The notes: generated by a model not told the origin, from the letters alone. 64,000 nt of DNA from Nostoc sp. FACHB-280 (GCF_014697615.1 NZ_JACJSD010000001.1:310001-374000), one strand, 5' to 3'. Shown: positions 28,580 to 39,616, counted from the first letter of the stretch. A program made the numbers and translations.

Positions 28580-29782
28580 GTGTCCAAAAAAACTTTAGCA
28601 AGTTTATCTGCGGCTGATATTTCTGGTAAACGCGCTTTTGTGCGAGTTGACTTTAATGTGCCTGTGGATGACCAAGGCAACATCACAGATGATACTCGCA
28701 TTCGCGCTGCTTTACCAACCATTAAAGATTTGACGCAGAAGGGCGCTAAGGTCATTCTAGCAAGCCATTTTGGTCGTCCCAAAGGTGTTGATGAAAAATT
28801 GCGTCTCACACCTGTTGCCAAGCGCCTCTCTGAGTTGTTAGGGCAAGAAGTTGTTAAAACTGATGACTGTATTGGTGATGAAGTGGCGGCTAAAGTCGCG
28901 GCGTTAGCAAATGGCCAAGTGCTGTTACTAGAAAATGTCCGTTTCTACAAAGAAGAAGAAGGAAATGATCCAGAATTTGCGAAAAAACTAGCTTCTAACG
29001 CTGATTTTTACGTAAATGATGCTTTCGGCACAGCACACCGCGCCCATGCTTCTACAGAAGGTGTGACTCATTATCTGAGTCCTTCTGTGGCTGGATATTT
29101 GATTGAAAAAGAATTGCAATACCTCCAAAGCGCGATTGAAAATCCTCAACGTCCTTTGGCTGCAATTGTTGGTGGTTCCAAGGTATCTAGCAAAATCGGC
29201 GTGATCGAAACTCTCCTAGAGAAGTGCGACAAGCTAATCATTGGCGGTGGAATGATTTTCACCTTCTACAAAGCCCGTGGTTTAAATGTTGGTAAGTCTT
29301 TGGTAGAAGAAGACAAGCTGGAACTAGCAAAATCTTTGGAAGCCAAAGCGAAAGAAAAAGGTGTTACCTTCTTGCTACCTACAGATATTGTCTCGGCGGA
29401 TAAATTTGCCCCCGATGCCAATGCAACTACTGTCAGCATTGAGAATATCCCTGCTGATGGTATGGGCTTGGATATTGGCCCTGATTCTGTGAAAGTCTTC
29501 CAAGAAGCTTTAGCTGATTGCAAGACTGTAATTTGGAACGGGCCTATGGGTGTGTTTGAGTTTGATAAATTTGCTGTCGGTACAGAAGCGATCGCACATA
29601 CTCTTGCAGATATCAGCAAAACAGGTACAACTACCATTATCGGTGGTGGTGACTCTGTTGCGGCTGTAGAAAAAGTAGGTTTGGCTGATCAAATGAGCCA
29701 TATTTCTACCGGTGGCGGTGCAAGCTTAGAATTACTCGAAGGCAAAGTTCTGCCCGGTATTGCAGCTTTGAATGATGCGTAA
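28580..29782 (+). CDS. pgk: Phosphoglycerate kinase
   Basis: The 400-residue enzyme interconverts 1,3-bisphosphoglycerate and 3-phosphoglycerate in glycolysis and the Calvin cycle. Seen: [20 protein letters not shown] with the substrate-binding Asp/Asn/Arg set, [20 protein letters not shown], and the C-terminal GGGDSVAAV near the nucleotide site. The GTG at 28580 is chosen because AGGAGG sits eight bases upstream and the protein then starts [10 protein letters not shown] as expected; a TTG at 28574 is too close to that site. Full length, no oddities. Confidence 0.97.
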   Translation: MSKKTLASLSAADISGKRAFVRVDFNVPVDDQGNITDDTRIRAALPTIKDLTQKGAKVILASHFGRPKGVDEKLRLTPVAKRLSELLGQEVVKTDDCIGDEVAAKVAALANGQVLLLENVRFYKEEEGNDPEFAKKLASNADFYVNDAFGTAHRAHASTEGVTHYLSPSVAGYLIEKELQYLQSAIENPQRPLAAIVGGSKVSSKIGVIETLLEKCDKLIIGGGMIFTFYKARGLNVGKSLVEEDKLELAKSLEAKAKEKGVTFLLPTDIVSADKFAPDANATTVSIENIPADGMGLDIGPDSVKVFQEALADCKTVIWNGPMGVFEFDKFAVGTEAIAHTLADISKTGTTTIIGGGDSVAAVEKVGLADQMSHISTGGGASLELLEGKVLPGIAALNDA

Positions 29783-29792
29783 TTAAAAGTAT

Positions 29793-29821
29793 GTAGACGC
29801 GTAGCGGCTCGCCGCAGGCTA
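29793..29821. repeat. Short dispersed repeat, GACGCGTAGCGGCTCGCCGCAGG type
   Basis: The GC-rich sequence GTAGACGCGTAGCGGCTCGC with its continuation CGCAGGC is a dispersed repeat familiar from Nostoc-type genomes; a relative lies inside the element at 62968. It can fold into a short GC hairpin. Confidence 0.55.
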
Positions 29822-29881
29822 GGGTGAAGTATGAAGTGTGAAATTTCATGCTTTCATCTTCATACTTCATTCCAAATTGCT

Positions 29882-29929
29882 AAAAGCCTGACTATAAAAT
29901 TTTTTCATTTCAGACTTCAGGCTTTTTTT
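29882..29929. terminator. Bidirectional terminator between pgk and the 298-residue protein gene
   Basis: AAAAGCCTGA (29882-29891) and TCAGGCTTTT (29917-29926) form a 10-bp stem followed by T residues on the plus strand and preceded by A residues that serve the minus strand. It overlaps the last codons of the minus-strand gene. Confidence 0.7.
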
Positions 29930-30813
29930 GCCAGCCACAAAGCTAGATTACGAACATAAGTTTTAATATCTTCTACAGCCCGTGGCTCGTTTTTCATCCC
30001 ATTGCCAGGTGGTTCATCCACAAAACTAGGACAGCCTTTAGTAATATCCCAGTTGTAATCCACAAAATGATGAAAACTGGAAGTAGCGACAGTACGTCCT
30101 AAATTATTACCTTGTGCATCTTGGTAATGATCAACTGCCACAATTAAATTGAAATCACGACCTGTGATTAAGCTTTTTCCTAAAGCAATTACCTGCGCCT
30201 TGGGATTACTGGAAGGTATACCAATTCCGCCTTCATGGGGATGTGCTGGAAAAAATTCAATTACACCTGATGGTGAATTTGGATTTTTTAATAGTTCGTG
30301 AATTGGTTCAACAACAGTGATTTGTTGATAATCACCATTCGCGCCTGAATGATAGTTAGGCCAAGAAATATAAGTTGTATAGGGGTCATCTCGACACCAA
30401 CGAGATTGATCTGGGTCAGGATTTTTGCTATTGAAATAATGAATCTCGCCAATATCAATTAAATCGCACATAGAACAGCCCATATCTTGATGGTCGCGGG
30501 TGGTTAAAATTCCGCCCCCACGTTGGCGAAAAGCGTTAATTCCCGCAATATCTTTGGCGGTTAAACCATCACCAACATCTAAAGCAAATAACCAAAGTTC
30601 ATCAAAATCAGATTGGTCAAGGCTTCCTAAAATCGGATCATTGCCTTCGGCATCGGAAATGCGATCGCGTGCTACAACTGTAAATAAAAAATTACCCGCT
30701 TCATCTTGAATAGAGGCTAAATATTCCTGTAGCATTGAAAACCGGAAAATGCTCCAGTCGTTTTCAGTGGTGGGAATTGTTGTTTGTAAAAGAATCTTAA
30801 TTGGTTCTGCCAT
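29917..30813 (-). CDS. Uncharacterised protein with ThuA-like character
   Basis: From the ATG at 30813 the protein has 298 residues without a signal peptide. The N-terminal part (KILLQTTIPTTENDWS, DELWLFALDVG, AFRQRGGGILTTRDH) looks like a Rossmann-like ThuA/class I amidotransferase fold, with a Gly-rich turn after a beta strand; the C-terminal half holds HHFVDYNWD and other His/Asp/Trp-rich segments. The Cys in DMGCSMCDL are not in an obvious catalytic nucleophile position. I cannot name the function. It converges with pgk and lies downstream of the DUF11 locus after 152 bases. Confidence 0.7.
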   Translation of the reverse strand: MAEPIKILLQTTIPTTENDWSIFRFSMLQEYLASIQDEAGNFLFTVVARDRISDAEGNDPILGSLDQSDFDELWLFALDVGDGLTAKDIAGINAFRQRGGGILTTRDHQDMGCSMCDLIDIGEIHYFNSKNPDPDQSRWCRDDPYTTYISWPNYHSGANGDYQQITVVEPIHELLKNPNSPSGVIEFFPAHPHEGGIGIPSSNPKAQVIALGKSLITGRDFNLIVAVDHYQDAQGNNLGRTVATSSFHHFVDYNWDITKGCPSFVDEPPGNGMKNEPRAVEDIKTYVRNLALWLAKKA

Positions 30814-30965
30814 ACCCTGTAAAAACTGCGGCAATACTCTACCTAACACACAATAGAGTATAGGACTTAATCACAAAAGTTGCCTGTTAAGAATAGGTGT
30901 AAGGGTTTTGAAGACTTACACCCTGGCACCCAATTGTTACAGACAAACTTTCTGTATAAATCCTG

Positions 30966-33900
30966 TTAGTTTATCTTGACACGGAACCTAATAAAACCAT
31001 AAGAATTAGTTGGTGTGCCTTTTCCCGTCGCCGCAGGTAAGCTCGTTAGACTAGAATTGGTAACATTGACTACTACAGCCCCATTTGTATTATTACCGCA
31101 GTTCGCAGGTGTAGATGAATCATTGGCAGCGTAAAAAGCGCCTCGATCAGCATCTGCTGTGTTACTAAAATAAACAGTGGGTGTAGTAGAACCAACAGCC
31201 ATTGCAATACCTTGGTTTCCTCCGGAAACACCATCATTTGGAGTTTGACCATTAAAAGCTGTGGTAATAAAAGTACTATTAGATGGGATTAAATCACAGA
31301 ATTTGACATTATTAGCACTATTGCCACCATTAGAGAGAAAATAAATTGTATATTCGACTTCATCCCCTGGCTTGATAGCACCAGCATTTATTTGCCCTCG
31401 CAAGTAGTTACTAGGCCATTTGCCATCATTATCATCAGTATCGTAAGGTGATGGAACGTAATCGGTGGCACTTGTAGCGACATTACTACGACCATCCACA
31501 ACATTAGTTAAAGCTTGATTATTAATACGGGTAATTCGTTTGACTAATACTAGGTTTGCCTTACTACCGTTATTATTTACACCAACGCTAGTAATGCGAT
31601 TACCAATAATATCCGTATCTCTAGTTGGTAAATAAGTGGAACATCTGCTGCTGGAATTGGTACTGGTAGATTGTTCCCAACAAGCACTAGTATTGGTATC
31701 GTTACCATTTGCCGTCAAGCTAATAGACTGACCATCACTGGCATTATCAAGGGATGATTGATAAGTATCGTCCCAAAGATTCAGAGAACTAGGTGGAGGT
31801 GTGTTAATTGCACCACTAGAACCATAAGCAACATAATCAATAATTTGATTTTGGCTATCGTACAACCAGACATCATCACCGGTGTTAGTCAGTCGAGTTG
31901 AAACCCCTAGCCAATCTTGAAACGCTGCATCTGAAGCTTGAGTGTTGGAGTTTTTAGAACCTATCCAAATAACGGCGTATTCTCCTGGTTTTAAAGTTGT
32001 GCCACTGGGAAAGGTGTAATTAAAGCTATTTGCTGTAGCCTCAACACTATTAACAATGAGATTGCCATCTGCTAATTTGACACCACTTAAATCAACAGTT
32101 GAAGAGGAAGCATTATAAAGTTCGATAAACTCATCATTTGTACTGGCACTGTTATTTGATCCTGTTTCGTTATATAGCACTTCATTAATAATAATTTTGC
32201 CGGCTTGAGGCGAGACTTTGTAAACATCAAAGCCGAAGTTTTGATTGGTTATCGCACTTCCAGAGACAGTAACTGCTAGGTCATTAGGTGTACCCAAAGA
32301 AAACCCTACAGGAATGTTGCTATTGGTGGTATCAACTTGAATTTTATAACTACCATTTGCCACACCGGTAAAAGTGTAATTACCAGAAGCGTCCGTACTA
32401 GTTACGGTGACAACAGAGTTATCACTAGCTTTGATTAGTTTGACATTAATCCCAGCAGGTAAAGTTGGTTCAACTGTATCAAAATCATCTCCGCGATCGG
32501 TATCTTCATATAAAGTGCCAGAGATAGTTGTACCAAAATTAATAATATTTAATGGTGTTGTTTCTGTATTACTGGGATAAAAAGTCCATAAATCTAGTCC
32601 TTTAGCGTCGCCAAAAGAACCAGTACATTTTACATTGGTGTTACCATTATTACCAAACTGACCAAATTTCCGGTCATTGTTACTGCTGTTAAACCCAGAA
32701 ATTGGGTTGCTAAAAGCTGGGTTTGGTTGACCAACACCACAAAGTACATTACCTGGAACACCAACATTTGTACCGCCAATAGTTGTGTATCCGCGGTCAT
32801 CATAAAATACAGTGGTATTTCCCAAGGGATTAGTACTGTTCAGCATTGTAATGGTCGGCCCACCAGAAAAGTTATTCTCTGCATCCAGTAAAGGAAAGTG
32901 ATATTCCCCTGAATGAACCTTGACACGGACTGGATAGTTAGTTCCCACTGGGAAATTATCACCGCTATTATCTTTACCATTCCAACTCACAGACTGTAAG
33001 CCTGATACGTTCATCACACCTCTTAACACACGGTTTTGGCTGTTAGTCGGGTCAAAATTTGAGCCATCTCTACTAATAACGATTTCGTAGTTACCTGCTA
33101 TGTTGGTGTTAAAAGTAAAAGTACCGCCTGTACCTAAAGAACTTGTATTGCCACTAGCAGTACCTAAAAAATTCAAATTACTTACACTGGGTACAGTAGG
33201 TGTAAGAGGAATACCAGTACCATCCAAGGTGCCATCAGGTCTGTAGCGATCAATAGATGACAGTGCTTGTGTATCTAAAGGATTCAAAAATGTGGCATAT
33301 TGTGGGCGAGATAAGGTAGTACCCCCTTCTAGGGGACTTAGGGTATTATCTTTTGCCAGAACATTATGATAGAGGGGTGTCTTACCATCGCTATCATAAA
33401 ATCCTACTTGGTTGCCGTAAAGAATGAATCCATTCGGGTCTGTACCTCTGAGCTTGATTTCATATTGGTAGCCATCTGTCGTGACTGGATAAACGGGAAA
33501 ATTGAGATATCGACCGTTATCACCAGTAAAAAAGGCAAAATAGTAACTGAATAGCCTACCGTTAATATCTGTGGTTGAGCTGGCACTGCTGCGGACTGTG
33601 ACATCCCAAGCTGCAACACTGGTACTTTGCTGACCATTAAAATTGTTGGCACTAGTTAACTCAATTTCACCTGTGGAGGCTGTCTCGTTGTTAGAGTTTT
33701 CTCCTGATGGGCCAGAAAAGACGATAGTATAAACGCCGGTGGTTGGTGCTTGATAAACACAAGGTATATAACCACTGGTATTACCTGTACCATCAGCAGA
33801 ACGTGGCCCAGCTAACTCTAGAGTCCGGCTAGTAATTCTACCTGTATTTGTTCCTGATTGAGCCTTACAGCTAAAAGCCGCTGAAGAAGGAATGTTTTCG

Positions 33901-34241
33901 TTACCAACGAAACCGGTAACAGCGCCTGGGCTAAAAACCCGAATATCACCATTACTAACTTTGACCGCCGAAGACCCCATGAGAATATATTCGCCAGCCT
34001 GCGCGTAGACTTTGAGTAAAGTACGGCGCTGTACTATACCATAAGTACTATTACGCCATTCGATGTTAGCACGATTACCAGTAGCTCCACTAGGATAAAG
34101 TGTGCGGCTTCCTTCGGCTCGGACAGTTTGCGAGCAAACACTCAGGGCTAATAATGATAATCCTACACTGTTGAATAATCTCTGATAGCATTTTCGAGGT
34201 GTTTTTTTGGGTGCTAAAAGATGTTTGTACAGTAGATCCAT
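30966..34241 (-). CDS. Exported surface protein with SdrD-B, lamin-tail and DUF11 domains
   Basis: The 1091-residue protein has a signal peptide (hydrophobic about 24-40, ending near VRAEG). It then has a large Asn/Ser/Thr-rich region, a Cna-B/SdrD-B-like domain near 565-690 (ISGTLYEDTDRGDDFD, GNYTFTGVANGSYKI), a lamin-tail domain near 695-830 (IIINEVLYNETG, DEFIELYNAS, PGEYAVIW), and a C-terminal DUF11-like domain ending FIRFRVKIN. It is probably secreted or held at the outer surface; no sortase motif or PEP-CTERM is present. It is the last gene of a five-gene minus-strand locus, 182 bases after the barrel gene. Confidence 0.85.
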   Translation of the reverse strand: MDLLYKHLLAPKKTPRKCYQRLFNSVGLSLLALSVCSQTVRAEGSRTLYPSGATGNRANIEWRNSTYGIVQRRTLLKVYAQAGEYILMGSSAVKVSNGDIRVFSPGAVTGFVGNENIPSSAAFSCKAQSGTNTGRITSRTLELAGPRSADGTGNTSGYIPCVYQAPTTGVYTIVFSGPSGENSNNETASTGEIELTSANNFNGQQSTSVAAWDVTVRSSASSTTDINGRLFSYYFAFFTGDNGRYLNFPVYPVTTDGYQYEIKLRGTDPNGFILYGNQVGFYDSDGKTPLYHNVLAKDNTLSPLEGGTTLSRPQYATFLNPLDTQALSSIDRYRPDGTLDGTGIPLTPTVPSVSNLNFLGTASGNTSSLGTGGTFTFNTNIAGNYEIVISRDGSNFDPTNSQNRVLRGVMNVSGLQSVSWNGKDNSGDNFPVGTNYPVRVKVHSGEYHFPLLDAENNFSGGPTITMLNSTNPLGNTTVFYDDRGYTTIGGTNVGVPGNVLCGVGQPNPAFSNPISGFNSSNNDRKFGQFGNNGNTNVKCTGSFGDAKGLDLWTFYPSNTETTPLNIINFGTTISGTLYEDTDRGDDFDTVEPTLPAGINVKLIKASDNSVVTVTSTDASGNYTFTGVANGSYKIQVDTTNSNIPVGFSLGTPNDLAVTVSGSAITNQNFGFDVYKVSPQAGKIIINEVLYNETGSNNSASTNDEFIELYNASSSTVDLSGVKLADGNLIVNSVEATANSFNYTFPSGTTLKPGEYAVIWIGSKNSNTQASDAAFQDWLGVSTRLTNTGDDVWLYDSQNQIIDYVAYGSSGAINTPPPSSLNLWDDTYQSSLDNASDGQSISLTANGNDTNTSACWEQSTSTNSSSRCSTYLPTRDTDIIGNRITSVGVNNNGSKANLVLVKRITRINNQALTNVVDGRSNVATSATDYVPSPYDTDDNDGKWPSNYLRGQINAGAIKPGDEVEYTIYFLSNGGNSANNVKFCDLIPSNSTFITTAFNGQTPNDGVSGGNQGIAMAVGSTTPTVYFSNTADADRGAFYAANDSSTPANCGNNTNGAVVVNVTNSSLTSLPAATGKGTPTNSYGFIRFRVKIN

Positions 34242-34423
34242 TGCTGTGTCACTAGCTCCTGATGTCGATTGAATGATAGCGATCGCACCACTAAATTCCC
34301 GATATACTCAGAAATACTATTGGCGAAACATGACTAATTCATTTACCAAGTCTTTAGCTTTTAGATTTCCCAAAGTCTCGCTAAATCTACCACCAATTAG
34401 TTAAAAAGCTAGATTTATCAACT

Positions 34424-37400
34424 CTAACGTTGTGGTGGTGGGATTTTCTGCTGTCCAAAACCTTCAAATAATTCGTTGAGTTTCAAGGTTAAACCCAAAT
34501 AAGGGCCACCAGCAGAACGCACACCGGAAAAATCTCGGTCATCAACTCTGCCAAAAGCATATCCAGCTGCTAAACGCAGATTAGGCGATAAATAATAACC
34601 AGTTTCGACAACAAAGCCTGTTTCACTATAATTACCTTGCCCTATCCAACGCGCCTCTCCTACTAAATCCATCTTGTATCCCAAGCGGTAAGTAGCTCTT
34701 AATTGCCCTAAATTCACGCTACTAGTCCCGACTAAATCGTTGGCTAGGTAAGATGTACTGTTCCGCAAAGCATATTTACCGTAAAATTCCCATTGCCAAT
34801 TGGGTGCATAAATAGCTTCTAAAGCAAAAGTGTGGTCTTTAGAGCCTGTACCACTACCTAACAAAATCGTGTCAGGAATCACCGCTGGATTTTCTCGGTA
34901 TTCATACCGCAGCAAAGCATTAAATTTATCATTGCTGGGGTCACGGTAAGCTAAACCGAGTTTGAGGTTTACCGTATCACCTAAGCCTGTGAGTTTTTGA
35001 TTAGCTGAGTTTGCCTGTTGATACCTTGCTAAGGCTGTCAATGCTGGCGAAATTTTGCCTGTGGCTGCTGCCGAAATTACTGTATTAGAACCACTCGCAG
35101 AAGTGCGATGCTCATAACGCGCACTGGCTTGGAACTCAGGGTTATCACTGTATTCTAAGCCAGCACTGTAACTATCGCCACTTTCAAAACCAATTGATGA
35201 AGCGGCTTGACCGACTGTAAAAGGTTGGGCGTATTGTTGTCCTGCTCCGGTGCGGTTGAAGAAGTTGCCAAATACATGTTCATAAGCCAGATTCAGCCGC
35301 AAACCAGGAGCGATTGTCCAACGGTTATTTAGGCCAATAGCCCCTTGAGTTGTGAGTTGGTTAGCACCTCCTAAAATTGAGTAACGAGCCGTCAAAGTTG
35401 TATCTGTGCCGAGTTTATGCTCACCATTGATGCTTAAACTGGTGATCGAATTCCCACTCTGTTGACCACTACTGTAAAACTGTTGGGCGAGACTGATATT
35501 TACGCCAGGGATAGCTGCCCAATTCAAACCCAAGATGGTACGGTCTGGGTAAACAGTATCTGCACTGGAAGAGAGTGTAAGTTCATTTTGAGCAGCGAAG
35601 GTCAGGTTTTTGGCGATGGGAAAAGTCAGACGCGATCGCAATTGCTGGGAATCACTCGTTAAAGCATTCACCGGAATCCGATCTTCCCGATGGCGATGAA
35701 TCCAATCAACATCAACCGTCGCCTTACCTAAGCGTTGTTGAATCCCGGCGGAAATTGTTGTTAAAGAGTTATCAACTTTACTCCCTGGTGTAGCTTCCGA
35801 ACGTGGTGCAAATAGTTCTTCAAAAGTATCTAGTGGTTGGGGTGCAATTCCAAAGTTATCTTCGTGGTCGTATTGCGCCCGAAAATTGGTTGTTTGTGAC
35901 AGTCTCGCTGTGACTTGTCCACCATAGCGAGTTTGTCCAGGTACAAAGCTAATGGTGGCATTATTAGCAAAGCCTGTATCAGCAAATCGATAATAAGCAC
36001 GTCCTTGAATAGTATTGCTAATTTGTCCCTCTGCTTCTAAGCGGTAAGCTGCACCACTGACTTTGCCAATCACTTCTGAGTCATTTGTAGAATGAGCATA
36101 TTCAGCTATTAGCCTGCCATTACTACCTAACGAAATCAGTGCATCTGCACCATACAGTTGAAAGTCTCGCACTCCTTGATTTTCTTGGACAAAGGTTGCA
36201 CCTAACCAACTTTCTTGATTCAATGTGCGCGAGAAATGATACTGTAATCGACCTGCATAGATATTACTGTCAGAGTCTTGGCTGTCATATTGATAGCTCA
36301 CTACAATACGTCGGACTAAGACTTGTCCAGTACTATCTATATCTGTACGAAGAATTGGTTCACGAAAAATTAATGTACCGCGATCGTAATCAATTTCGTA
36401 GTCTGGGCCGCGGCTAAGTTGTTTTCGTTGCAATACAGTACCAGGACGGTTTAGTTCTTCTAATTCCAAAAAGACATTTTCACTACCAGCGATGACTAAC
36501 CTTCTGGAGAGGAAGTAATAACCACTCGTACCATCAGGCGCAATAGTATCTCGTTGAAAGCCTTCGAGATTATTGCCATAAAAGCCTGTAAATTGAAAAT
36601 TTCCAAAATTGTAGTTAGTTTTAAAGCCGTGTAATTGACGAGTAATAGAGGTAAATTGCTGAGATATCCGAGCAAACTCTTCTGTGTCATAATCACCCCA
36701 CATGAAATAATCAGGAGCCGCATTCGGAATTTTTGAGGTGCGTTCAAACCGCAAAAATACACTATCTATTGAGGGTGTAACAACATCGGTGCGGGAACTA
36801 TCACCATAAACAGGATAGTTCTGCTCGTTAAATTGATAATTTCTAAATAAGCGATTGTCGCAGTTGCAATCTTCGTTAAGAGTGCGGGAACTATTATATG
36901 CACCGGTAAACAACCATTCGCCGATTGCACCTGTGGCAAATATCGCTGAGTGAAAATCTAATTGAGTGCGGGTATCTTTGTCAGGACGGACAAAATCTCG
37001 AAAACTGCTGTAATAATCTGTACCTCTTGCACCTAAACGGACATCGATAACGCCAGTTAATAAACTCGGACGCAAAGCCGTTTCAAATTGCAGTTGGGTA
37101 AAGGCTTCTAAATCATTGGTTATGGCACGAATGCGGACGGTTTGGGCTTTTAAATCAGAACGTAATGTAGCGGTAAACTCTCCAGCTTTCGCTTCTACCT
37201 GAAATCCTGGTTCATCAGGTTTGAAGTCCTTCCCGACTAACTCTCCCGCCGTTGGGATAACGGTCACAACAGCATCGCGGTTAGAGCGATTGCCATTTTC
37301 ATCAATTAATTCACCACGAATAGTTGCAGTCGAACGTCCATCAGCCGGAATACGAGCTTCAACTGTTTCTAGTGTGAGCTTTTTTGGCGCACTCCGCACT

Positions 37401-38068
37401 ATTATCCTGACTTTTAGCGATGATTCTGGTTTTCCGACCTCTTGTGCAGAGATGATATTTTCTCCGGCTTGGAGTGAGACACCATACCATGTCTGTGTGA
37501 CTAAATTGGTCTGACTATCAGTTTCTGTCTGTCCAATTAATGTAGAATCTACCAGTACGCCGTTGACGCGCAATTCTACCTGACTACCATTAGAAAACTG
37601 CACACTCACGTTAGTCGCCGGAATATCTAGCACACTATCGGTAGATGGGTTAAGAATTTTGATCGCTGTATTTTGATTGTCTACAGATGCCGCAATTTTA
37701 CGTAAGTTTTTAGGAATTTTAATATCAGTTGCTGGTTGAAATGGTTGTATGCTGGTTTTTGTGACAACAGGCTCAACCGCGGTCAGTTCGTTAATATTTG
37801 GCAACGAACTATCAATCTGATTGTCTTGTGCCAAAGGATTTTGCTCAGAAAGTTCATCAACTTCTCTGGAGGTGTTCACAGAAATCTGATTCTCTGCTGC
37901 GGCTGAGGTGGAAGCAGAGGGAAACTGATTCTGGAGATTATTTTCTGTTTCTGGTGTGAATGTTTGGGCTTGAACAACAGCCGGATACAAAACAACGCTG
38001 ATTGCACCTGCTACAGCACCCATCAGCCTGAGATGAAATGTAGTTACACCGTATATTTGAGGTTTCAT
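34424..38068 (-). CDS. Large outer-membrane beta-barrel protein with Ig-like N-terminal domains
   Basis: The 1214-residue protein has a signal peptide ending near VVQAQ, a low-complexity linker (about 35-110), Ig-like domains (about 130-330; VEARIPADGRSTATIRGELIDENGN is a typical Big-1/invasin-like strand pattern), and then about 850 residues of alternating, Tyr/Arg-rich amphipathic strands typical of a 20+ strand barrel. It has no TonB box or plug that I can see. The ATG follows AGGAG inside the end of the previous gene with 3 bases between genes, so the two are coupled. It may export, anchor or display the DUF11 proteins of the locus. Confidence 0.82.
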   Translation of the reverse strand: MKPQIYGVTTFHLRLMGAVAGAISVVLYPAVVQAQTFTPETENNLQNQFPSASTSAAAENQISVNTSREVDELSEQNPLAQDNQIDSSLPNINELTAVEPVVTKTSIQPFQPATDIKIPKNLRKIAASVDNQNTAIKILNPSTDSVLDIPATNVSVQFSNGSQVELRVNGVLVDSTLIGQTETDSQTNLVTQTWYGVSLQAGENIISAQEVGKPESSLKVRIIVRSAPKKLTLETVEARIPADGRSTATIRGELIDENGNRSNRDAVVTVIPTAGELVGKDFKPDEPGFQVEAKAGEFTATLRSDLKAQTVRIRAITNDLEAFTQLQFETALRPSLLTGVIDVRLGARGTDYYSSFRDFVRPDKDTRTQLDFHSAIFATGAIGEWLFTGAYNSSRTLNEDCNCDNRLFRNYQFNEQNYPVYGDSSRTDVVTPSIDSVFLRFERTSKIPNAAPDYFMWGDYDTEEFARISQQFTSITRQLHGFKTNYNFGNFQFTGFYGNNLEGFQRDTIAPDGTSGYYFLSRRLVIAGSENVFLELEELNRPGTVLQRKQLSRGPDYEIDYDRGTLIFREPILRTDIDSTGQVLVRRIVVSYQYDSQDSDSNIYAGRLQYHFSRTLNQESWLGATFVQENQGVRDFQLYGADALISLGSNGRLIAEYAHSTNDSEVIGKVSGAAYRLEAEGQISNTIQGRAYYRFADTGFANNATISFVPGQTRYGGQVTARLSQTTNFRAQYDHEDNFGIAPQPLDTFEELFAPRSEATPGSKVDNSLTTISAGIQQRLGKATVDVDWIHRHREDRIPVNALTSDSQQLRSRLTFPIAKNLTFAAQNELTLSSSADTVYPDRTILGLNWAAIPGVNISLAQQFYSSGQQSGNSITSLSINGEHKLGTDTTLTARYSILGGANQLTTQGAIGLNNRWTIAPGLRLNLAYEHVFGNFFNRTGAGQQYAQPFTVGQAASSIGFESGDSYSAGLEYSDNPEFQASARYEHRTSASGSNTVISAAATGKISPALTALARYQQANSANQKLTGLGDTVNLKLGLAYRDPSNDKFNALLRYEYRENPAVIPDTILLGSGTGSKDHTFALEAIYAPNWQWEFYGKYALRNSTSYLANDLVGTSSVNLGQLRATYRLGYKMDLVGEARWIGQGNYSETGFVVETGYYLSPNLRLAAGYAFGRVDDRDFSGVRSAGGPYLGLTLKLNELFEGFGQQKIPPPQR

Positions 38069-38071
38069 ACT

Positions 38072-39616
38072 TTATTTACTCCTGCTGGGGGTGACAGCAA
38101 AGTTCATTCGGACTAAGCCGCCAGGTTCTAGACGCACCCAGCGAGATTGGGTATTACGTTCGCGGAATTTGCGGTTGGGAGCTAGGGTGTAGCCGGGAAT
38201 GCTGCTGAGGTCGAGGACTCCGGTATGACTTCCTGGCAAAACATTGGCAACAGAAAACAAACCATTGGGATCTGTGGTGATGCGATTACCGTTTTCTAAG
38301 AAAATTACGGCATTGGGAATTCCTGGTTCACCAGTTTGCTGTTCACCATCAAAGTTTTTATCTTCAAATACACGACCGATAATTGTGCCGCAGTCAGCCA
38401 CAATCCCCGGACGAATCACTAATTGGTGCGTTGCTGGGCCATCCTTGGCTGCTAGACTATTGTCAGTTCTGAGTACACGGGCGATCGCACTATTGCGACC
38501 AGTCCCCCGCACTGCATCGGGTGTAAGTTGGGCAGCGTAGGCAATATTCACCACTTTTTGAGATGGAATTGTCACATCTGTGCGGAAGATAACTGTATTG
38601 CCATTGCGCTCTGTGGTAATGTTAACTGCTTGACCATCCAACTCACCGCGCACAGATTTGTTAATAAAATGAAAGCCTAAAGGCAAGTTATCAGTAACAG
38701 CTAAGTTGTTTAAACCAGAATCAGATAAGTTTTTTACAGATATGCGGTAGATAACTGTATCCCCTGGTTCCGCAGTGGCGCGATCGCCTGTTTTAATAAT
38801 TTGTAATTGTTGTGCTGTACATAAATTAGCTGTAAATGCCAAAGCCAATAAACTACGTTGGTTAACTTCTGCCTTTGCAACGGCAACTAATGTGTCTTCA
38901 ACTCTGGTTGCACCTGTACTATTTAACGGTTCTCCATCCAAAGAAGCTGCCACATATTTCACACTGTTATTATTAGTGCTATCAACACCAGTAATCTGAA
39001 TTTTAATTCGCCGCTGTTGGTAATTAGAATTTTGTGGTGGATTGACTACCAAAATGTAAGTTTTACCAGCCTCAGTTTGACCTCTATTCGGGTCAAGCAA
39101 TATGTTGTAAACACCTGCTGGGTTATTTTTCAAGAAAAAAGGATTAGAATTCTCAATATTTGGGTTTTGTCCACCAGGAAGATTATTATTTGGAACATCC
39201 GGTAACTCTGTGCGAGTTAAAGATACGATTTTGCCTAATTCTGTACCTGTTGGATCATTAATATCGGCTTCATATAAGCCCACAGAGAAACCTGTATAGT
39301 CAGACAATGTTGTTCCAGCACAGCCTAAAATTCTCCCTGATTTGCTACTAGAAATATTAATATCAGTTAATAGTTTTAGCTCACCAGAAATTCCTCGATA
39401 CGGCCTATTAATATTCTGTGAATCTGTATAAGTATAACTAGCCTGATTGACAATATTGTTTGTTGTTTCTTGTGCCGTTGTATTGACAGGAATATTTATT
39501 GTTAAAAAACCAATTACCACAATAATATTAGACAATTTATATTGCCATCTACTACTAAAAATATTTTGTTTTTGTTTTCGTATAACACTGAAAAAATTCA
39601 TTGTTTTACATACCAT
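38072..39616 (-). CDS. Exported protein with DUF11 and SdrD-B domains
   Basis: The 514-residue protein has an N-terminal hydrophobic segment (IIVVIGFLTINIPVNTTAQ) as signal peptide, an N-terminal region with VNQASYTYTDSQN, a DUF11 domain near 275-395 (QIIKTGDRATAEPGDTVIYR, DNLPLGFHF) and a C-terminal SdrD-B-like domain from about 410 (GRVFEDKNFDGEQQTGEPG, with GVP/Ca-binding-like Asp pattern). It may start at the Met at residue 6. Directly coupled to the barrel gene 3 bases downstream, so likely its partner. Confidence 0.83.
   Translation of the reverse strand: MVCKTMNFFSVIRKQKQNIFSSRWQYKLSNIIVVIGFLTINIPVNTTAQETTNNIVNQASYTYTDSQNINRPYRGISGELKLLTDINISSSKSGRILGCAGTTLSDYTGFSVGLYEADINDPTGTELGKIVSLTRTELPDVPNNNLPGGQNPNIENSNPFFLKNNPAGVYNILLDPNRGQTEAGKTYILVVNPPQNSNYQQRRIKIQITGVDSTNNNSVKYVAASLDGEPLNSTGATRVEDTLVAVAKAEVNQRSLLALAFTANLCTAQQLQIIKTGDRATAEPGDTVIYRISVKNLSDSGLNNLAVTDNLPLGFHFINKSVRGELDGQAVNITTERNGNTVIFRTDVTIPSQKVVNIAYAAQLTPDAVRGTGRNSAIARVLRTDNSLAAKDGPATHQLVIRPGIVADCGTIIGRVFEDKNFDGEQQTGEPGIPNAVIFLENGNRITTDPNGLFSVANVLPGSHTGVLDLSSIPGYTLAPNRKFRERNTQSRWVRLEPGGLVRMNFAVTPSRSK

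Noticed and set aside
36139-36417. 92-residue frame antisense to the barrel gene
   Set aside because: Shadow of the long, well supported minus-strand coding region; the same applies to the other frames inside 30966-42865.
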